Part shown: positions 63,283-64,000 of the stretch, one piece after another
Numbering within the stretch: position 1 is the first letter of the stretch
How the letters are laid out: every line of letters begins with the position of its first letter
Assembly: GCF_029873635.1 (NCBI RefSeq)
Contig: NC_080421.1
Span: 806,001 to 870,000, forward strand
Source of the DNA: Malania oleifera
Taxonomy: Eukaryota > Streptophyta > Magnoliopsida > Santalales > Ximeniaceae
Direction: 5' to 3'
Length of the DNA: 64,000 nucleotides
Notes under the pieces: generated by a model
Database searches by the model: none
Seen by the model: the letters and a program-made list of their open reading frames with translations, nothing else
Told to the model about the DNA's origin: nothing
Made by a program: the position numbers and the translations under genes

Positions 63283-64000
63283 TGTAGTAATCCTAAAAAA
63301 AATAATAATAATAATTAAAAAAATTAAAATTATTATTATAAAAAATTAAATTAAATTAAATTAAATTAAAATTATAAAAATAAATAAATTATTATTAATT
63401 AAATAATATAATAATAATAATTATAATAATATAATATTATAATAATAGATATTATGTAAAAGGGATAAGAATCAAACTTGAGATTTTAATCTCAGGTTTG
63501 ATTTTACAGAGAAGCGCCCAACGTCTACGTCTCTCAGTCTCTCTCACTTCTCCGTTCATTTCCTCATCTCCTCTCTCCCACTGTCCTCCATCTCATCTCC
63601 GATATTCGGTCGATTGGAGATCCGAAAATACCATTGGGCTCTGCTCGCCGCCACCGACACTTCTACTAGAGCAGATCTGATGTGGGAGTAGCGTAGGCAT
63701 ATCTCCTGGGGTAAGGCCAAATCTCAAACTTACCTCAATTTCTCTTAAATTATAAGCCCCATTAACGAACGGAAATTTCCAAGAGACTCATTGTAACGAC
63801 CTGCTTAACTCATCACATAATAAACATATATAATAAAAATATCAACCCGAACCCGTTGGTAGCGGGGATAGCCTGACATAAGCAGCGGAAACCTAAGCAG
63901 CAGTAAAAATAATTTACATCCATCAAACCATTAATTACATAATACCAGAGTCTACTACATTCCCAAAATACAGTATTTGAATACAATCTCAAAAACATAA
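63283..64000 (+). mobile_element. Probable LTR of the same superfamily, cut by the window edge
   Basis: Begins TGTAGTAATCC after ATAAA (63278-63282), followed by an extremely AT-rich stretch (63296-63455). A pyrimidine-rich leader and a CTCCTGGGGTAAGGC segment near 63710 then resemble the R region of the other LTRs. It is interrupted at 63792 by another LTR. The right end lies outside the window, so the boundary and class are tentative. Confidence 0.5.
63792..64000 (-). mobile_element. LTR (Tekay superfamily) running off the window
   Basis: Starts TGTAACGACCTGC and closely follows the beginnings of the LTRs at 57080 and 59711, including the AACCCGTTGGTAGCGGGGA and CCTAAGCAGCAGTAAA segments. 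The expected duplication would be CTCAT (63787-63791); its partner lies beyond the window. Whether it is solo or part of an element cannot be told. Confidence 0.85.

Overview
This window is nuclear DNA of a flowering plant, almost certainly a eudicot. It holds two intact-looking host genes with plant-type structure, and the rest is mostly retrotransposon sequence of plant families (Ty3/gypsy chromovirus, Ty1/copia including Sirevirus-like LTRs, L1 and RTE LINEs). The species cannot be named from sequence alone.

Host genes. A clade-3 glutamate receptor-like channel lies on the minus strand at 4051-8119. I could assemble it into six coding exons, one of them a 32-nt micro-exon in the pore region, giving an uninterrupted frame of 927 residues. 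A single-exon PHT4;6-type phosphate/anion transporter lies on the minus strand at 50432-51781. A two-exon remnant of an AGO4-clade Argonaute gene sits at 30344-30636. No other intact host gene was recognised.

Layout. 1-1488: broken gypsy gag-pol. 1489-3806: 5'-truncated L1 LINE. 4051-8119: GLR gene. 8120-9870: upstream DNA with a hairpin-bearing repeat and a candidate orphan promoter. 9876-19046: copia element (minus) with 0.9-kb LTRs, split by two solo LTRs. 20332-26740: three solo LTRs nested one inside another. 28036-30170: solo LTR. 30344-30636: Argonaute remnant. 30762-43206: the one gypsy element that keeps its internal region, itself split by two solo LTRs. 45790-48789: nearly full-length RTE LINE. 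50432-51781: transporter. 54046-54605: near-perfect inverted repeat beside a copia gag-protease fragment. 56020-62294: solo LTR holding two more solo LTRs. 62694-62862: copia-type primer site and short LTR. 63283-64000: two more LTRs running off the edge.

The boundaries rest on target-site duplications. Thirteen 5-bp duplications could be paired by eye: GATAG, GCTCC, AACAT, GTTGT, ATGTT, GAACC, AGAGT, TATGG, TGTTC, GTGGT, AGATT, TGATA and ACTAG. A 19-bp one flanks the RTE LINE. They give the order of insertion and correct some tempting misreadings; for example, the LTR at 35235-37189 is a nested solo LTR, not the 5' LTR of the gypsy element.

The most striking pattern is in the LTRs. About twelve copies of one LTR superfamily (ends TGTARYGACC...GTTACA) lie in 64 kb, but only one element keeps its coding region. 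In three different LTR families, arrays of dyads centred on GTCGAC lie just upstream of the TATA box.
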